The notes beneath the pieces are model-generated. The model did not search any database, was not told the DNA's origin, and saw only the letters and a program-made list of their open reading frames with translations. DNA of 64,000 nucleotides from Campylobacter concisus. GTDB taxonomy: Bacteria > Campylobacterota > Campylobacteria > Campylobacterales > Campylobacteraceae. Location of the stretch: assembly GCF_003048595.2 (NCBI RefSeq), contig NZ_CP049270.1, forward strand, positions 124,001 to 188,000, written 5' to 3'. How positions within the stretch are numbered: position 1 is the stretch's first letter; the number at the start of each line of letters is the position of its first letter. Shown in pieces: positions 45,803-54,805 of the stretch. Position numbers and translations under genes: made by a program.

Positions 45803-47134
45803 ATGGAAATCAAAACAAAAGCTCTAGACAGCGTAAATACCCTAGCAAGCACGACTGTAAGTGCAGATGCTATAAAGTCTAGCGTAGAAAAGCTAGCAAA
45901 AAAAGCAGCAAAAACTATGAAAGTAGATGGCTTTAGACAAGGCCATGTGCCAGTCGCTGTTGTGCTAAAACGCTACGAGAAAGAGCTAACAAGCGACGCT
46001 GAGCAAGATGTCTTAAGAGATGTAGTAGAAGAGGCTATCAAACAAGCAGGCAAGAAAAATGATGATCTTATCGGCGAGCCTATCGTTTCAAAATTTGATA
46101 GAAAAGATGGTAAGATCGACGTTGAGCTAACAGTTTCATTTAAGCCAAGCGTTGATGTGAGCGGCTATGAGAGTTTAATACCTGAGTTTTCAAATCCACG
46201 TGTTTTGAAAAAAGATATCGATGAGAAAAAAACTGAACTTTTAAAAATGATAGCTCCACTTGAAAAAATTGATGGTAAAAGAGGCCTAAAGGTTGGCGAT
46301 TTTGCCAAATTTGACTTTGAAGGCTTTGTTGATGGCGTTGCATTTGATGGTGGCAAGGCTGAAAACTATGTACTTGAGATCGGTTCAAATCAATTTATCC
46401 CAGGCTTTGAAGATGGTATGGTAGGCATAAAAGCTGGTGGCGAAAAAGATATTGAGGTTAAATTCCCAGAAAACTACGGCGCTACACATTTAGCTGGTAA
46501 AGACGCCGTTTTTAAAGTCAAACTTCATGAAATTCAAGAGAGAAAGATCCCTGAAAAACTAGATGAAGAGATGTTAAAAACTCTACTTCCAAATGAAGAA
46601 AAACCAACTGAAGAGCTACTTGATGAGCGTATAAAAGAGCAAATCCGCCAAGAGAAAATTTATAAACTTATAAACGATGAGCTTAAGCCAAAATTTGCTG
46701 AAGCTGCGGTCGAGAAAATTAAATTTGACGTGCCAAAAAATATTGTCGAGCAAGAGATCGATATGCAGTTTAGAAACGCATGGAGCTCATTTACTCCAGA
46801 TGATATGAAAAAATTTAGAGAGGACAAAGATGCTCTTTCTAAAAAACGTGACGAGTTTAGAAAAGACGCTGAAAATAGCGTTCGTTTAACTTTCATTATC
46901 GATGAGCTAGCTCGCGTAAGAGGCGTGAAAGTAAGTGATCAAGAGGTTATTCAAGCGATCTATTTTGAGGCGTATAGAAGCGGACAAGATCCAAAAGCAC
47001 ACCTTGATATGTACCGCAACCAAGGCATGCTTCCAGCTATAAAGATGTCAATGATCGAAGAGAAGCTATTTAGCGAGCTTTTCAACAAAGAAAAAGACGA
47101 AAAAAAAGCAAGTAAAAAAGAGAAGGCCGAGTAA
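45803..47134 (+). CDS. tig: Trigger factor
   Basis: Trigger factor is the ribosome-bound chaperone for nascent chains. The 443-residue protein has the ribosome-binding signature [18 protein letters not shown] near residue 45. The FKBP-type domain is at about 155-245 ([20 protein letters not shown] ... [18 protein letters not shown]). The helical C-terminal domain ends in a Lys/Glu-rich tail. AAAGGAATTCG lies before the ATG. The clpP start overlaps its stop by one base (TAATG), which suggests coupled synthesis. Confidence 0.96.
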   Translation: MEIKTKALDSVNTLASTTVSADAIKSSVEKLAKKAAKTMKVDGFRQGHVPVAVVLKRYEKELTSDAEQDVLRDVVEEAIKQAGKKNDDLIGEPIVSKFDRKDGKIDVELTVSFKPSVDVSGYESLIPEFSNPRVLKKDIDEKKTELLKMIAPLEKIDGKRGLKVGDFAKFDFEGFVDGVAFDGGKAENYVLEIGSNQFIPGFEDGMVGIKAGGEKDIEVKFPENYGATHLAGKDAVFKVKLHEIQERKIPEKLDEEMLKTLLPNEEKPTEELLDERIKEQIRQEKIYKLINDELKPKFAEAAVEKIKFDVPKNIVEQEIDMQFRNAWSSFTPDDMKKFREDKDALSKKRDEFRKDAENSVRLTFIIDELARVRGVKVSDQEVIQAIYFEAYRSGQDPKAHLDMYRNQGMLPAIKMSMIEEKLFSELFNKEKDEKKASKKEKAE

Positions 47135-47724
47135 TGAGCTATTACGTTCCTGTCGTAGTTGAAAGAACTAGTAGAGGTGAGCGAAGCTATGATATATATT
47201 CCCGTCTTTTAAAAGACAGGATCGTTATGCTAAGCGGTGAGATAGAAGACGGCATGGCCGCTTCTATCGTCGCTCAGCTGCTATTTTTAGAGGCTGAGGA
47301 TCCAGATAAAGATATCTATCTATATATAAACTCACCAGGTGGCGTGATAACAAGTGGCTTTAGTATCTATGACACGATGAACTACATAAAGCCAGATGTT
47401 TGCACGATATGCATCGGTCAAGCGGCTAGCATGGGTGCATTTTTGCTAAGCTGTGGCGCACCAGGTAAAAGATATGCATTGCCAAATTCTCGCATCATGA
47501 TACACCAACCCCTTGGCGGCGCTAGAGGACAAGCGACTGATATCGAGATACAAGCTCGTGAAATTTTGCGTATGAAAGAGATTTTAAATGGAATTTTGGC
47601 CAAAAATACAGGTCAGAAGCTAAGTAAGATCGTAAAAGATACTGAACGTGACTTTTTTATGAGTTCGGCCGAAGCCAAAGAGTACGGACTTGTTGATAAA
47701 ATTTTGGAGAAAAGTTTTAAATAA
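47134..47724 (+). CDS. clpP: ATP-dependent Clp protease proteolytic subunit
   Basis: ClpP forms the double-ring protease core used with ClpX or ClpA. The 196-residue protein has the catalytic triad: Ser99 in [11 protein letters not shown], His124 in [14 protein letters not shown] and Asp173 in DTERDFFMS. The N-terminus [19 protein letters not shown] is standard. It begins in the tig stop and is followed eight bases later by a GGDEF-like gene that starts at GTG. Confidence 0.97.
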   Translation: MSYYVPVVVERTSRGERSYDIYSRLLKDRIVMLSGEIEDGMAASIVAQLLFLEAEDPDKDIYLYINSPGGVITSGFSIYDTMNYIKPDVCTICIGQAASMGAFLLSCGAPGKRYALPNSRIMIHQPLGGARGQATDIEIQAREILRMKEILNGILAKNTGQKLSKIVKDTERDFFMSSAEAKEYGLVDKILEKSFK

Positions 47725-47732
47725 GGCCCAAA

Positions 47733-48773
47733 GTGATAAAGATAGATAATGCACCAGACCCTAAGAAAAAAGCGGTTGAAGTAAAACATATTCTAGAAAA
47801 AGAAAAGGTAGATATCTACAGATTTTCAGAAAATGTTTTGCATGAATTAAGTGACGATAATGTTCCATCTACGCCAAACAATTACTCTATTTATTTTGAG
47901 AAAATGCTTGATGGACAGCCTGATGAATTTAGAAAAGAGATCGGTGATATGATAGTTATAAATTCCGAGATATCAGTACCATCAGGCAGTAATATCTCTA
48001 TTGAAAAAGAGATAAAGCAAGGATTTATCCAGATAAAAAGTATGCTTCAAGCCGTGGTGCTAATCTATAAAAATTTAGGCATCATGAGAGGCCTAGTACA
48101 AAAGCGCATGGATGCACTCAAAAATAATACAAATATCCTAGCTCTTCAAAATGTTTTAAGCGCATTTAACCATGACCTAATAAAATTAAACAGCCTTATG
48201 GATAAGCATCTTGATGTCATTAAAGTAAGCTATGATGAAGTAGCCAAGGTGCTTAAATCTATTGAAGAGCAGTCGATTTACGATACTACATATGACGTCT
48301 ATAATAAAAAATTTCTAGTAGCCACAGTACAAAGTGAAGTAGAAGCCGTTAAAAGATATGGCTATAACGCATCGTTTTTACTAGTAAGAGCAAAAGATAG
48401 ATTTACAAATCGTGTTAAAAATTTAAAAGAGCGAAACAATATGTATAAAGCTATATCACAGCTTCTTTTAAGAACCTCTAGAAGAAGCGATATAGTAGCT
48501 CATTACGGTGATGGCTGTTTTGCTATGGTTATGAAATATACTGATGAAAATGGTACAAAACAAGCCGGTAGCAGAATTTTAAATATGCTTTCATCTATAC
48601 CTTGGAAGATAGATGGTGAAGAGTGCAAGCTTGACATCCAAGTGGTTTCTAGCATGATAACAAAATCAAAAAGCGCTGAGGAACTAATCTCTTATTCTTT
48701 GGATCAATTGATGCTTACACAAGACGATGAACAGCCTATATTTTTAGGCGAAGAAGCAGGAGCAGAAGTTTGA
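47733..48773 (+). CDS. GGDEF-like protein with degenerate active site
   Basis: The 346-residue protein starts at GTG 47733. The N-terminal half (about 1-175) is helical and begins with a FSENVLHELSDDNVPSTPNNYSIYF segment often seen before diguanylate cyclase domains in this group. The C-terminal half has the GGDEF fold, including YDTTYDVYNKKFLVATVQSEVEA, but the signature loop is HYGDGCFAMVM, lacking GGDEF. It is thus probably not a cyclase, and may bind nucleotide or act as a scaffold. It lies between clpP and def, and its TGA stop overlaps the def TTG start. Confidence 0.82.
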   Translation: MIKIDNAPDPKKKAVEVKHILEKEKVDIYRFSENVLHELSDDNVPSTPNNYSIYFEKMLDGQPDEFRKEIGDMIVINSEISVPSGSNISIEKEIKQGFIQIKSMLQAVVLIYKNLGIMRGLVQKRMDALKNNTNILALQNVLSAFNHDLIKLNSLMDKHLDVIKVSYDEVAKVLKSIEEQSIYDTTYDVYNKKFLVATVQSEVEAVKRYGYNASFLLVRAKDRFTNRVKNLKERNNMYKAISQLLLRTSRRSDIVAHYGDGCFAMVMKYTDENGTKQAGSRILNMLSSIPWKIDGEECKLDIQVVSSMITKSKSAEELISYSLDQLMLTQDDEQPIFLGEEAGAEV

Positions 48774-49288
48774 TCTTAGAGGTTTTATCTTATCCGAATA
48801 AAAAACTTTACGAAATTTCTAAAGAAGTTAAAAATTTCGATGAAGAGCTTCACAAGTTGCTTGATGATATGTATGATACGATGATAGCAAAAGAGGGCAT
48901 TGGTCTTGCAGCCATTCAAGTAGGTGTTGCAAAGAGAATTTTTATCATAAATTTAGCCAACGAAGAGGGCGTACAAGATAGAGAAAATTTAATCGAGATC
49001 ATAAACCCAAAATTTGAGCTACGTGAGGGCGAGTGTGTCTATCAAGAGGGCTGCCTTAGCGTACCTGGCTACTACGAGGACGTTAAGCGAAGTGAGGTCG
49101 TTAGCATCAAATTTCAAGACCGCTTTGGCAAAGAGCAGACCTTAAAAACTGACGGGCTACTAGCGATCGCTATCCAGCATGAAAACGACCACCTAGACGG
49201 ACATCTTTTTATAGAAAAAATAGGCTTTAACAAACGTAAAAAATTCGACAAGGAATACAAAAAGCAAAAAAAAGAAAAAGCTTCATGA
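48770..49288 (+). CDS. def: Peptide deformylase
   Basis: Def removes the formyl group from nascent proteins. The 172-residue protein has all three motifs: GIGLAAIQVG, EGCLSVPG with the metal Cys, and QHENDHLDG with the HExxH metal ligands and catalytic Glu. The start is TTG at 48770, overlapping the TGA of the GGDEF-like gene (TTGA). The C-terminal tail is Lys-rich and contains a run of eight A. It overlaps comM by four bases (ATGA). Confidence 0.96.
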   Translation: MILEVLSYPNKKLYEISKEVKNFDEELHKLLDDMYDTMIAKEGIGLAAIQVGVAKRIFIINLANEEGVQDRENLIEIINPKFELREGECVYQEGCLSVPGYYEDVKRSEVVSIKFQDRFGKEQTLKTDGLLAIAIQHENDHLDGHLFIEKIGFNKRKKFDKEYKKQKKEKAS

Positions 49289-50790
49289 AGTCTTTAAGAT
49301 GTGCTACTTACGGCGATGGGCTAAAGATAATTGACGTTGAGTCTATCTTCTCTCGTGGGCTTCCTGGCTTTAGTATTGTGGGTCTTGCAAGCACCAGTAT
49401 CAAAGAGAGCACAGAGCGTGTAAAGGCGGCACTTTTAGCGCTTGACTTTGCCTTTCCGGCTCAGAAAATAACCATAAATTTATCTCCCTCAGACCTGCCA
49501 AAAAGTGGCTCACACTTTGATCTAAGTATCGCACTTCTCATCGCTCTTCAAAAGGCAAAAAGCTTAGAAAAAATTTTTGTTTTTGGCGAGCTTGGGCTTG
49601 ATGGCAGCGTAAAAAGCACGGCAAATTTGTTTTCGATCCTACTTTTTTTAAGCACGCAGGTGCAAAAGGCAAAAATTTTAGTGCCTAGTGAGATAGCCGC
49701 AAAAGCCTCAATGATCCCAAATTTAGAGGTTTATGGCGTTAGCACACTAGAAGAGGCGATCAAGTTTTTTAGTGACGCAGAATTTGCTAAAAGCACGCAT
49801 TTTAACGCTACGCACGAGCTATTTTCAAATGTGATAGAAGTTGGCGGCAAAAGATATGTTCCAAATTTAAATTACGAGCTTGATTTTAAGGACGTTTTGG
49901 GTCAGGATCGCGCCAAAAGAGCCTGCGTTATTGCAGCCGTTGGCATGCATAATATTTTATTTGAAGGCAGCCCAGGTAGCGGCAAGAGCATGTGCGCAAA
50001 ACGCCTCGTCTATATCATGGCACCACAAAGCCTAGAAGAGGTGCTAAAGTCCGCCGCCTACCGCTCGCTAAACCTGCAAGATAGCGAATTTACAAGCACT
50101 AGAGCCTTTCGCTCGCCGCATCACACCTCGACTAAAAGCTCGATCTTTGGCGGAGGCTCAAACGTCGCAAAGATCGGTGAGATCGCACTTGCAAATGGCG
50201 GAGTGCTATTTTTTGATGAGTTCCCACACTTTGCTAAACAGGTGATAGAAAGCCTCAGAGAGCCACTTGAAGATAATCAAATCCACATCGCAAGGGTAAA
50301 TTCAAAAGTGACTTATGAGACTAAATTTATCTTCGTCGCGGCGCAAAATCCCTGCCCATGTGGAAATTTATTCTCACGCAATTTAAACTGCAAATGCAGC
50401 GAAAATGAGATAAAAAACTACAAAGCCAAAATTTCAGCCCCAGTGCTTGACCGCATTGATCTAAAGGTCGCGATGGACGAGAGCTCTCCAAGCGAAAAGG
50501 CTAGTTTGAGCTCGCAGCAGATGAGCGAGATGGTTTTAAAAGCCTTTATATTTCAAAAAAAGCGTGATCAAGATGAGCTAAATGGCAAGCTTAGTGACGC
50601 GCAGGTGGCTAAATTTTGCACGCTAAATGCCGAGGCAAGTGAAATTTTACAAAAGGCCACCACGAAGTACAACCTCTCTCAAAGGGGCATAAAAAGGACG
50701 CTTAGAGTGGCTAGAAGCATCGCCGATCTTGATGAGAGTGAGCAAATTTTAAAGCCGCACATCCTAGAGGCGCTTAGTTTTAGGGCATAG
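49285..50790 (+). CDS. comM: YifB/ComM family Mg-chelatase-like AAA ATPase
   Basis: ComM is a hexameric helicase that promotes branch migration during natural transformation. The 501-residue protein has the N-terminal fold GLPGFSIVGLASTSIKESTERVKAAL with ITINLSPSDLPKSGSHFDL. Walker A is FEGSPGSGKSM near 230 and Walker B is GVLFFDEFP. FRSPHHTSTKSSIFGGG and a zinc-type cluster CPCGN and CKCS are typical of the family. Natural competence is common in Campylobacter. It overlaps def by four bases. Confidence 0.92.
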   Translation: MKSLRCATYGDGLKIIDVESIFSRGLPGFSIVGLASTSIKESTERVKAALLALDFAFPAQKITINLSPSDLPKSGSHFDLSIALLIALQKAKSLEKIFVFGELGLDGSVKSTANLFSILLFLSTQVQKAKILVPSEIAAKASMIPNLEVYGVSTLEEAIKFFSDAEFAKSTHFNATHELFSNVIEVGGKRYVPNLNYELDFKDVLGQDRAKRACVIAAVGMHNILFEGSPGSGKSMCAKRLVYIMAPQSLEEVLKSAAYRSLNLQDSEFTSTRAFRSPHHTSTKSSIFGGGSNVAKIGEIALANGGVLFFDEFPHFAKQVIESLREPLEDNQIHIARVNSKVTYETKFIFVAAQNPCPCGNLFSRNLNCKCSENEIKNYKAKISAPVLDRIDLKVAMDESSPSEKASLSSQQMSEMVLKAFIFQKKRDQDELNGKLSDAQVAKFCTLNAEASEILQKATTKYNLSQRGIKRTLRVARSIADLDESEQILKPHILEALSFRA

Positions 50791-50791
50791 A

Positions 50792-52195
50792 ATGAAAAAT
50801 TTATATTTAGACACGAGGCTTTTGGACGAGCGAGCAAGCGAGAAATTTGACCTTAGCGAAGAGCTTTTGATGGAAAATGCAGCCGCAGCCATAGCAAATT
50901 TCATCCGTAAGAAATTTAAAAAAGGCGTGAGAGTGCTTGGCGTTTGTGGCGCGGGAAACAACGGCGCTGACGTGCTTTGCGCTTTAAGGATGCTAGAGGG
51001 CGAGTTTGAATGCGAATTTATCTTAGCTAGTCAGAATTTAAAGCCACTAGCCATTAAGCAACTTGAGCGAGCTAAATCTGCTGGCGTGTGTGAGAGTAAA
51101 GATGTAGAAGATAGCTTAAATGGTGCAAAATGCCTCATAGACGGGCTTTTTGGCTCTGGTTTAAATAGAAATTTAGACGAAAAGCACATAGAGCTCATCT
51201 CAAAAATAAACGCCAGCACTGCCTATACCATCGCTTGCGATATGTCAAGTGGACTAAGTAGCGAGGGCAAGGTGCTTGGCGCTTGCGTAAAAGCAGATAC
51301 TACGATCACGATGGGAGCTAGAAAGCTAGCTCTTTATAGTGACGCAGCAAAAGACTTTGTTGGCAAGATAAAGGTCGCTGATCTTGGCATAAGCGCGCAA
51401 AACTACGAATGCGAGAGTGACTATCATTTGCTTGAAAAATGCGACCTTATACTTCCAAATAGAAAAAATCAGTGTGTAAATAAGGGCGACTTTGGCCACG
51501 CATTTATTGTATCTGGCGAGCACATAGGAGCTAGCATGCTTTGCGCAAAGGCAGCATTTGCCTTTGGGACTGGGCTAGTTAGCGTGATAAGCAATGAGAG
51601 TCTAAATTTGCCAACGCAGATCATGCAAGTTAGCAAGATAAGCGAGAAAATGAACGCTGGAGCTCTTGGCATGGGGCTTGGCAAAAAGGGCATAGAAGAG
51701 CTTGATGCACAAATTTTAAAGGGTAAAAAGCTAGTGCTTGACGCTGATATCTTTTACAGCTCAAAAGTGCTTGATCTACTAAATGAAAACTGTGTTTTGA
51801 CGCCACATCCAAAGGAATTTTGCTCACTTTTAAGGCTTTGCAATATAGCAGATATTGATGTAAAAACATTACAAGAAAATAGATTCGCTTATGCTAAGTC
51901 TTGGAGCGAGAAATGTAAGGCAGTACTTGTGCTAAAAGGTGCAAATACAATAATTGCGAAAGATGGAAAAATCTATATCATGCCTTATGGCAAAAACACG
52001 CTTGCAAAAGGTGGCAGTGGTGACGTGCTAAGTGGACTTGTACTTGCTCTTTTAGCTCAAGACTACGAGCCGCTGAGTGCTGCTATCTCGGCTACACTAG
52101 CTCATGCACTTAGCCTTAAAAATTTCAAGAAAAATAGCTATGCGCTTAGCCCAATAGACATTATAAAAGGAGTAAAATGCTTACGAAAAAAATAG
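50792..52195 (+). CDS. nnr: Bifunctional NAD(P)H-hydrate epimerase/dehydratase
   Basis: This metabolite-repair enzyme restores damaged NAD(P)H hydrates. The 467-residue protein has the NnrE epimerase in the N-terminal half (LLMENAAAAIANFI, GVCGAGNNGADVLCALRML, DGLFGSGLNR, DMSSGLSSEGK). The NnrD dehydratase follows in the C-terminal half (FGHAFIVSGEHIGASMLCAKAAF ... LTPHPKEF ... LAKGGSGDVLSGLVLALLAQ). It starts two bases after comM and overlaps purN by 19 bases. Confidence 0.93.
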   Translation: MKNLYLDTRLLDERASEKFDLSEELLMENAAAAIANFIRKKFKKGVRVLGVCGAGNNGADVLCALRMLEGEFECEFILASQNLKPLAIKQLERAKSAGVCESKDVEDSLNGAKCLIDGLFGSGLNRNLDEKHIELISKINASTAYTIACDMSSGLSSEGKVLGACVKADTTITMGARKLALYSDAAKDFVGKIKVADLGISAQNYECESDYHLLEKCDLILPNRKNQCVNKGDFGHAFIVSGEHIGASMLCAKAAFAFGTGLVSVISNESLNLPTQIMQVSKISEKMNAGALGMGLGKKGIEELDAQILKGKKLVLDADIFYSSKVLDLLNENCVLTPHPKEFCSLLRLCNIADIDVKTLQENRFAYAKSWSEKCKAVLVLKGANTIIAKDGKIYIMPYGKNTLAKGGSGDVLSGLVLALLAQDYEPLSAAISATLAHALSLKNFKKNSYALSPIDIIKGVKCLRKK

Positions 52196-52764
52196 CCGTA
52201 CTTTTTAGCGGTAGTGGCTCAAATTTAGAAGCGATACTTAAAAAAGTTCATAATCAAATTTTTAATGGCATAAAGATAGAAGTTTGCCTTTGTATCTGTA
52301 ACAAGCCAGGTGCATACGGTATAGAGCGTGCTAAGAAATTTGGGCTTGATACGACGATAATAGAGAGTGCTAAATTTGCAAATAGAGAAGAATTTGACGC
52401 TGCGGTTGTAGAGCAAATTTTAAAAAGCGGCGCTGAACTAACGGTGCTTGCTGGGTTTATGAGGATATTAACTCCTATTTTTACATCAAAGATAAAAGCC
52501 ATAAATTTACATCCTTCTATATTGCCACTTTTTAAAGGCGCTCATGCGATAAAAGAGAGCTTTGAGAGCGATATGATGCTCGGCGGAGTTAGCGTGCACT
52601 ACGTGAGCGAGGAGCTTGACGGAGGTAAACTCATCGCACAAAGAGCGTTTGAAAGAGAAGATGGTATGAGCTTAGAGGATTGGGAGAGCAAAATCCATGC
52701 GATAGAGCATGAAATTTTGCCTGAGAGCATAATAAAAATTTTAACAAAGGAAACAAATGTTTGA
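52177..52764 (+). CDS. purN: Phosphoribosylglycinamide formyltransferase
   Basis: PurN adds a formyl group to GAR in purine synthesis using formyl-tetrahydrofolate. The 195-residue protein has FSGSGSNLEAIL at the phosphate-binding end, LAGFMRILTPIF, and NLHPSILPLFKGAHAIKESFE with the catalytic Asn and His. VSVHYVSEELDGG holds the catalytic Asp. It begins inside the end of nnr and overlaps the terC-like gene by 8 bases. Confidence 0.94.
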   Translation: MLTKKIAVLFSGSGSNLEAILKKVHNQIFNGIKIEVCLCICNKPGAYGIERAKKFGLDTTIIESAKFANREEFDAAVVEQILKSGAELTVLAGFMRILTPIFTSKIKAINLHPSILPLFKGAHAIKESFESDMMLGGVSVHYVSEELDGGKLIAQRAFEREDGMSLEDWESKIHAIEHEILPESIIKILTKETNV

Positions 52765-53485
52765 ATGGATGACTTCGCCAGAAGCGTGGATATCACTACT
52801 TACGCTAACTGGCTTAGAGATAGTTTTGGGCATAGATAATATTATATTTATCGCTATTTTGGTGGGTAAACTACCGCCAGAACAGCGCGGCAGTGGTAGG
52901 ATTGTTGGCCTAGGGCTAGCTATGGTGACTAGAATTTTACTTTTACTTTCATTGTTTTGGATCATGAAGCTAACAAAGCCACTTTTTACTATCGCAGAAT
53001 TTAGCATAAGCGGCAGGGATTTGGTGCTTATACTAGGTGGTCTATTTTTACTTGTAAAATCAACCCTTGAAATACATTCTAGTGTTTCTGGCGAAAGCGA
53101 AGAGCATAAAAATAGCAAAAAATCACATGCAAATTTCTTGGTTATCGTAAGTGAGATAGCTGTTTTGGATATTGTTTTTTCACTTGATAGTGTTATCACA
53201 GCTGTCGGAATGGCTGAGCATATAGAGATAATGATCATAGCTGTTATTTTAGCAGTTGGTGTAATGATGATAGCGTCAAAAGGTATTTCTAATTTTGTAG
53301 ATAATAACCCGACTATAAAAATTTTAGCACTTGCATTTTTGGTGCTTGTGGGTATGACGCTAGTTGCTGAAGGATTAGGATTTCATATTCCAAAGGGATA
53401 TATCTATTTTGCGATGGCATTTTCATTGGCAGTGGAAAGTATAAATATATATGCTAAAAAGAAAAAATATGGTTTGTTGCACTAA
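52757..53485 (+). CDS. TerC family membrane protein
   Basis: The 242-residue protein has seven predicted helices and the family motif GLEIVLGIDNIIFIAILVGKLPPEQR near residue 17. A second acidic helix, VLDIVFSLDSVITAVGM, also matches. The membrane acidic residues are thought to bind metal ions; relatives export manganese or are linked to tellurite resistance. It is the last gene of the tig-to-purN run, with its start inside purN. A broken VOC gene follows. Confidence 0.88.
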   Translation: MFEWMTSPEAWISLLTLTGLEIVLGIDNIIFIAILVGKLPPEQRGSGRIVGLGLAMVTRILLLLSLFWIMKLTKPLFTIAEFSISGRDLVLILGGLFLLVKSTLEIHSSVSGESEEHKNSKKSHANFLVIVSEIAVLDIVFSLDSVITAVGMAEHIEIMIIAVILAVGVMMIASKGISNFVDNNPTIKILALAFLVLVGMTLVAEGLGFHIPKGYIYFAMAFSLAVESINIYAKKKKYGLLH

Positions 53486-53500
53486 TATAAATTTAACAAA

Positions 53501-53883
53501 ATGTAGATAAAAAATATTGACCATATTGTTATTGTAGTAAGCGATATAGAAAAAGCGATTAAATTTTACTGCGAAATTTTAGGGATGCAGCTTTGCAAAA
53601 ATAGTGGTCGCATCTCCTTAAAATTTGGCTCACAAAAGATAAATTTACATAAATTTGAAGGTGAGTTTTTGCCATCTGCAAAATATCCCAAAAAAGCGGT
53701 ACTGATATTTGTTTTGTTGTTGATGATCTTATAGAAAAAAACGTACGTGCAGAGCTGCTTAAAAAGGGTATAAAATTTGAACTTGATATCGCAGAGCGAA
53801 ATGGAGCACTTGGCGCTATGAAGAGCTTGTATCTATATGATTTTGATGGAAATTTAATAGAACTTAGCTCATATAAAAAATAA
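53501..53883 (+). pseudogene. Broken VOC/glyoxalase-family gene
   Basis: The sequence gives IKNIDHIVIVVSDIEKAIKFYCEILGMQL and then FGSQKINLHKFEGEF, a VOC fold start. After a frameshift it resumes as GTDICFVVDDLIEK, ending LYLYDFDGNLIELSSYKK with TAA at 53881-53883. Two lesions are visible. ATG 53501 is followed at once by TAG, and the frame changes at a run of six A (53690-53695), where a seventh A would restore it. It stands alone after the TerC gene. It could be a recent pseudogene or a slippage-regulated gene, though the stop at codon 2 argues for the former. Confidence 0.8.
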
Positions 53884-53967
53884 TTTTTCTAGTAAACGCC
53901 CATTTGTAATTTAAATAAGTCTCTTTTTTGCACTAAGAAAAAAAATATTAGTTTAAGTATTTTTTAA

Positions 53968-53996
53968 TTGACATTAAAAAAAAATCTAGTTAAAAT
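53968..53996 (+). promoter_or_regulatory. Sigma-70 promoter for the tRNA cluster
   Basis: A -35 TTGACA (53968-53973) and a -10 TAAAAT (53991-53996) are spaced by exactly 17 bases. They lie about 49 bases before tRNA-Pro, the first gene of the cluster. Confidence 0.7.
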
Positions 53997-54044
53997 ACGA
54001 TTTTTTAATGAGGTAGTGGCATAAACTTACAAACACGACTCAGG

Positions 54045-54122
54045 CGGGGTGTAGCGCAGTCTGGTTAGCGCATCTGGTTTGGGACCAGAGGGCCGAAGGT
54101 TCGAATCCTTTCACCCCGACCA
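54045..54122 (+). tRNA. tRNA-Pro (anticodon TGG)
   Basis: The acceptor stem pairs CGGGGTG with CACCCCG. The anticodon stem CTGGT/ACCAG encloses the loop TTGGG, reading TGG. The T loop is TTCGAAT and CCA is encoded at 54120-54122. It is the first gene of the cluster. Confidence 0.94.
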
Positions 54123-54130
54123 TGTTAGAT

Positions 54131-54208
54131 GGTGAGTGTAGCTCAGTCGGTTAGAGCATCAGATTGTGGTCCTGAGGGTCGTGGGTTCGATTCCCATCAC
54201 TCACCCCA
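54131..54208 (+). tRNA. tRNA-His (anticodon GTG)
   Basis: It has the extra 5' G (54131) typical of tRNA-His opposite C73. The acceptor stem is GTGAGTG/CACTCAC, the anticodon is GTG in ATTGTGGT, and CCA is encoded at 54206-54208. Confidence 0.94.
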
Positions 54209-54214
54209 TTTTGG

Positions 54215-54291
54215 GCGCTCGTAGCTCAATTGGATAGAGCGACAGACTTCGGATCTGTAGGTTATGGGTTCGACTCCTATCGGGCGCGCCA
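54215..54291 (+). tRNA. tRNA-Arg (anticodon TCG)
   Basis: The acceptor stem pairs GCGCTCG with CGGGCGC (one G-T). The anticodon stem ACAGA/TCTGT encloses CTTCGGA, anticodon TCG. CCA is encoded at 54289-54291. Confidence 0.92.
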
Positions 54292-54306
54292 CTTAAAATA
54301 CTTTAT

Positions 54307-54383
54307 GCGCTCATAGCTCAGCTGGATAGAGCAACGGCCTTCTAAGCCGTAGGCCTCAGGTTCGAATCCTGATGGGCGTACCA
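54307..54383 (+). tRNA. tRNA-Arg (anticodon TCT)
   Basis: The acceptor stem pairs GCGCTCA with TGGGCGT (wobbles). The anticodon stem ACGGC/GCCGT encloses CTTCTAA, anticodon TCT for AGA/AGG. CCA is encoded at 54381-54383. Confidence 0.93.
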
Positions 54384-54398
54384 CTTTATTATTGTTGT

Positions 54399-54483
54399 GC
54401 GGATGTGGTGAAATTGGCAGACACGCCAGACTTAGGATCTGGTGCCCCACGGCGTGAAGGTTCAAGTCCTTTCATCCGCACCA
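54399..54483 (+). tRNA. tRNA-Leu (anticodon TAG)
   Basis: An 85-base tRNA with the long variable arm of leucine tRNAs (TGCCCCACGGCGT). The acceptor stem is GCGGATG/CATCCGC, the anticodon TAG lies in CTTAGGA, and CCA is encoded. Confidence 0.94.
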
Positions 54484-54572
54484 TTCTTTTTTTATAATTT
54501 GAGATAAACTTATATTATTAAAAATTAAAGTTACCCTTTATTATAGAAAGTATTAGGTACTTTTCTTGTTTC

Positions 54573-54601
54573 TTGACATGTAATAATGTTTTTTGTATAA
54601 T
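54573..54601 (+). promoter_or_regulatory. Second tRNA-cluster promoter
   Basis: TTGACA (54573-54578) and TATAAT (54596-54601) are both perfect consensus boxes with a 17-base spacer, 23 bases before tRNA-Lys(TTT). It is among the strongest promoters visible in the window. Confidence 0.8.
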
Positions 54602-54623
54602 CTCAATTCTTTTTTAAGTAAAT

Positions 54624-54699
54624 GTCTTGCTAGCTCAGTCGGTAGAGCATCTCACTTTTAATGAGGGGGCCGTTGGTTCGAATCCAACGCAGGACACCA
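54624..54699 (+). tRNA. tRNA-Lys (anticodon TTT)
   Basis: The acceptor stem pairs GTCTTGC with GCAGGAC (wobbles). The anticodon stem CTCA/TGAG encloses CTTTTAA, anticodon TTT. CCA is encoded at 54697-54699. Confidence 0.94.
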
Positions 54700-54712
54700 T
54701 TTTTGGGTTTAT

Positions 54713-54788
54713 GACCCTTTCGTCTAGTGGCTCAGGACTCTACTTTCTCTGTGTAGAAACAGAGGTTCAAATCCTCTAAGGGTCGCCA
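54713..54788 (+). tRNA. Atypical tRNA-Glu-like gene with expanded anticodon loop
   Basis: The acceptor stem GACCCTT/AAGGGTC, T arm (AGAGG/CCTCT, loop TTCAAAT) and encoded CCA (54786-54788) are sound. The D arm TTCGTCTAGTGGCTCAGGAC is like that of tRNA-Glu. The anticodon arm is abnormal. The only perfect 5-bp stem is TCTAC/GTAGA, which leaves a 9-base loop TTTCTCTGT (54744-54752). Forcing a 7-base loop (TTCTCTG) needs a T-T mismatch and gives anticodon CTC with U at position 37, where a purine is normal. It may be a tRNA-Glu isoacceptor, a non-decoding tRNA, or a tRNA pseudogene still under the cluster promoter. Confidence 0.6.
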
Positions 54789-54805
54789 GATATTTTTAAA
54801 TTTTA

